From the NCBI RefSeq assembly GCF_015707995.1, contig NZ_JAAGRY010000032.1, forward strand, positions 1 through 35,803: 35,803 nt of DNA. The letters run 5' to 3'. This document shows, in pieces, positions 35,308 through 35,803 of this stretch. Below the pieces are notes generated by a model. It did no database searches. It was given only the letters and a program-made list of their open reading frames with translations, and had not been told where the DNA came from. This stretch comes from Microbacterium paulum. GTDB taxonomy: Bacteria > Actinomycetota > Actinomycetes > Actinomycetales > Microbacteriaceae. The translations under genes were made by a program, and so were the position numbers. The number at the start of each line of letters is the position of its first letter. Positions within the stretch are counted from its first letter, which is position 1.

Positions 35308-35803
35308 TCAGTCCTCGAAGCCCTCGGGGACGGCGGACTCGGTGCCGGGGATGCCCTCGGCGGTCGCCTTCTTGTCGGCCATCGCCAGCAGGCGACGGAT
35401 GCGGCCGGCGACGGCGTCCTTCGTCAGCGGCGGATCGGCGTGGTGGCCCAGCTCGTCGAGGCTCGCGTCGCGGTGCGACAGGCGCAGCTCCCCCGCCTCG
35501 CGGAGGTGCTCGGGCACCTCGTCGCCGAGGATCTCGAGGGCGCGTTCGACCCGCGCGCACGCGGCGACGGCGGCCTGCGCGGAGCGGCGGAGGTTCGCGT
35601 CGTCGAAGTTGACCAGCCGGTTCACCCCGGCGCGCACCTCGCGGCGCTGGCGCATCTCCTCCCACGCCTGCGCGGTGCGGACGGCGCCCATCTCGGCGAG
35701 CGCGACGCGGATCGCATCGCCCTCGCGCACGACGACGCGCGGCACGCCGCGCACCTCGCGCGCCTTCGCGGAGATGCCCAGCCGGTGCGCCGCGCCGACG
35801 AGG
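35308..35803 (-). CDS. whiA: WhiA sporulation/division regulator, C-terminal part (runs off the window)
   Basis: The last 164 residues of a WhiA protein are present; the start lies beyond the right edge. Visible are the end of the LAGLIDADG-like N-terminal domain ([19 protein letters not shown]) and the linker [23 protein letters not shown]. The C-terminal helix-turn-helix follows ([22 protein letters not shown], then [19 protein letters not shown]). WhiA is a DNA-binding factor for division genes conserved in Gram-positives. The position upstream of gap is usual for actinobacteria. A short acidic tail [10 protein letters not shown] ends the protein. Confidence 0.93.
   Translation of the reverse strand, partial: LVGAAHRLGISAKAREVRGVPRVVVREGDAIRVALAEMGAVRTAQAWEEMRQRREVRAGVNRLVNFDDANLRRSAQAAVAACARVERALEILGDEVPEHLREAGELRLSHRDASLDELGHHADPPLTKDAVAGRIRRLLAMADKKATAEGIPGTESAVPEGFED

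Overview
The window is high-GC DNA from an actinobacterium. It is most likely a member of Microbacteriaceae, with Microbacterium the best guess. The evidence is the gene order whiA-sodA-gap-pgk-tpiA-secG-rbpA, the run tkt-tal-pgi-zwf-opcA-pgl next to ctaB/ctaA, and the suf operon with an embedded Rieske ferredoxin, together with protein sequences I recognise as Microbacteriaceae-like. The genus is an inference; no rRNA gene is present.

Region 1 (1 to about 9,680) is the right part of an integrated mobile element. It holds a MobF-type relaxase whose 3' end is lost near the window edge. Next come an ABC-2 exporter of the lantibiotic-immunity (LanFEG) type with a NarL/LuxR-type two-component system, two small unrecognised genes, and a large serine recombinase at the boundary. 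The recombinase frame is cut by an in-frame TAA, and clearly related coding sequence continues behind it. The element abuts the C-terminal remnant of a glycosyltransferase-like (GT39/ArnT type) gene, so it probably integrated inside that gene. No type IV secretion gene is seen, so a mobilizable (now perhaps immobile) element fits better than a self-transmissible one.

Region 2 (9,683-13,760) carries the broken glycosyltransferase, gltX, and a divergent pair made of a LysR regulator and a class-V aminotransferase-fold enzyme.

Region 3 (13,766-22,192) holds the leftward suf operon (sufB-sufD-Rieske-sufC-sufT, without sufS or sufU) and divergent ctaA (heme A synthase) with a small membrane protein. 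It also holds a DUF559 (Vsr-like nuclease fold) gene flanked on both sides by six copies of a nested palindromic repeat, and ctaB (heme O synthase).

Region 4 (22,441-30,588) is a tightly coupled pentose-phosphate operon, tkt-tal-pgi-zwf-opcA-pgl. Most junctions overlap by 4 nt, which points to translational coupling.

Region 5 (30,644-35,803, leftward) holds rbpA, secG, tpiA, pgk, gap, sodA and the 3' part of whiA.

The least explained structures are the DUF559 gene with its flanking palindromes, the cluster of perfect dyads at 6,721-6,912 including a hairpin that buries a ribosome-binding site, and a genome-signature heptamer GGATGCC/GGCATCC. By hand count the heptamer is several-fold over-represented in the core region, where it forces rare GAT or GCA codons.
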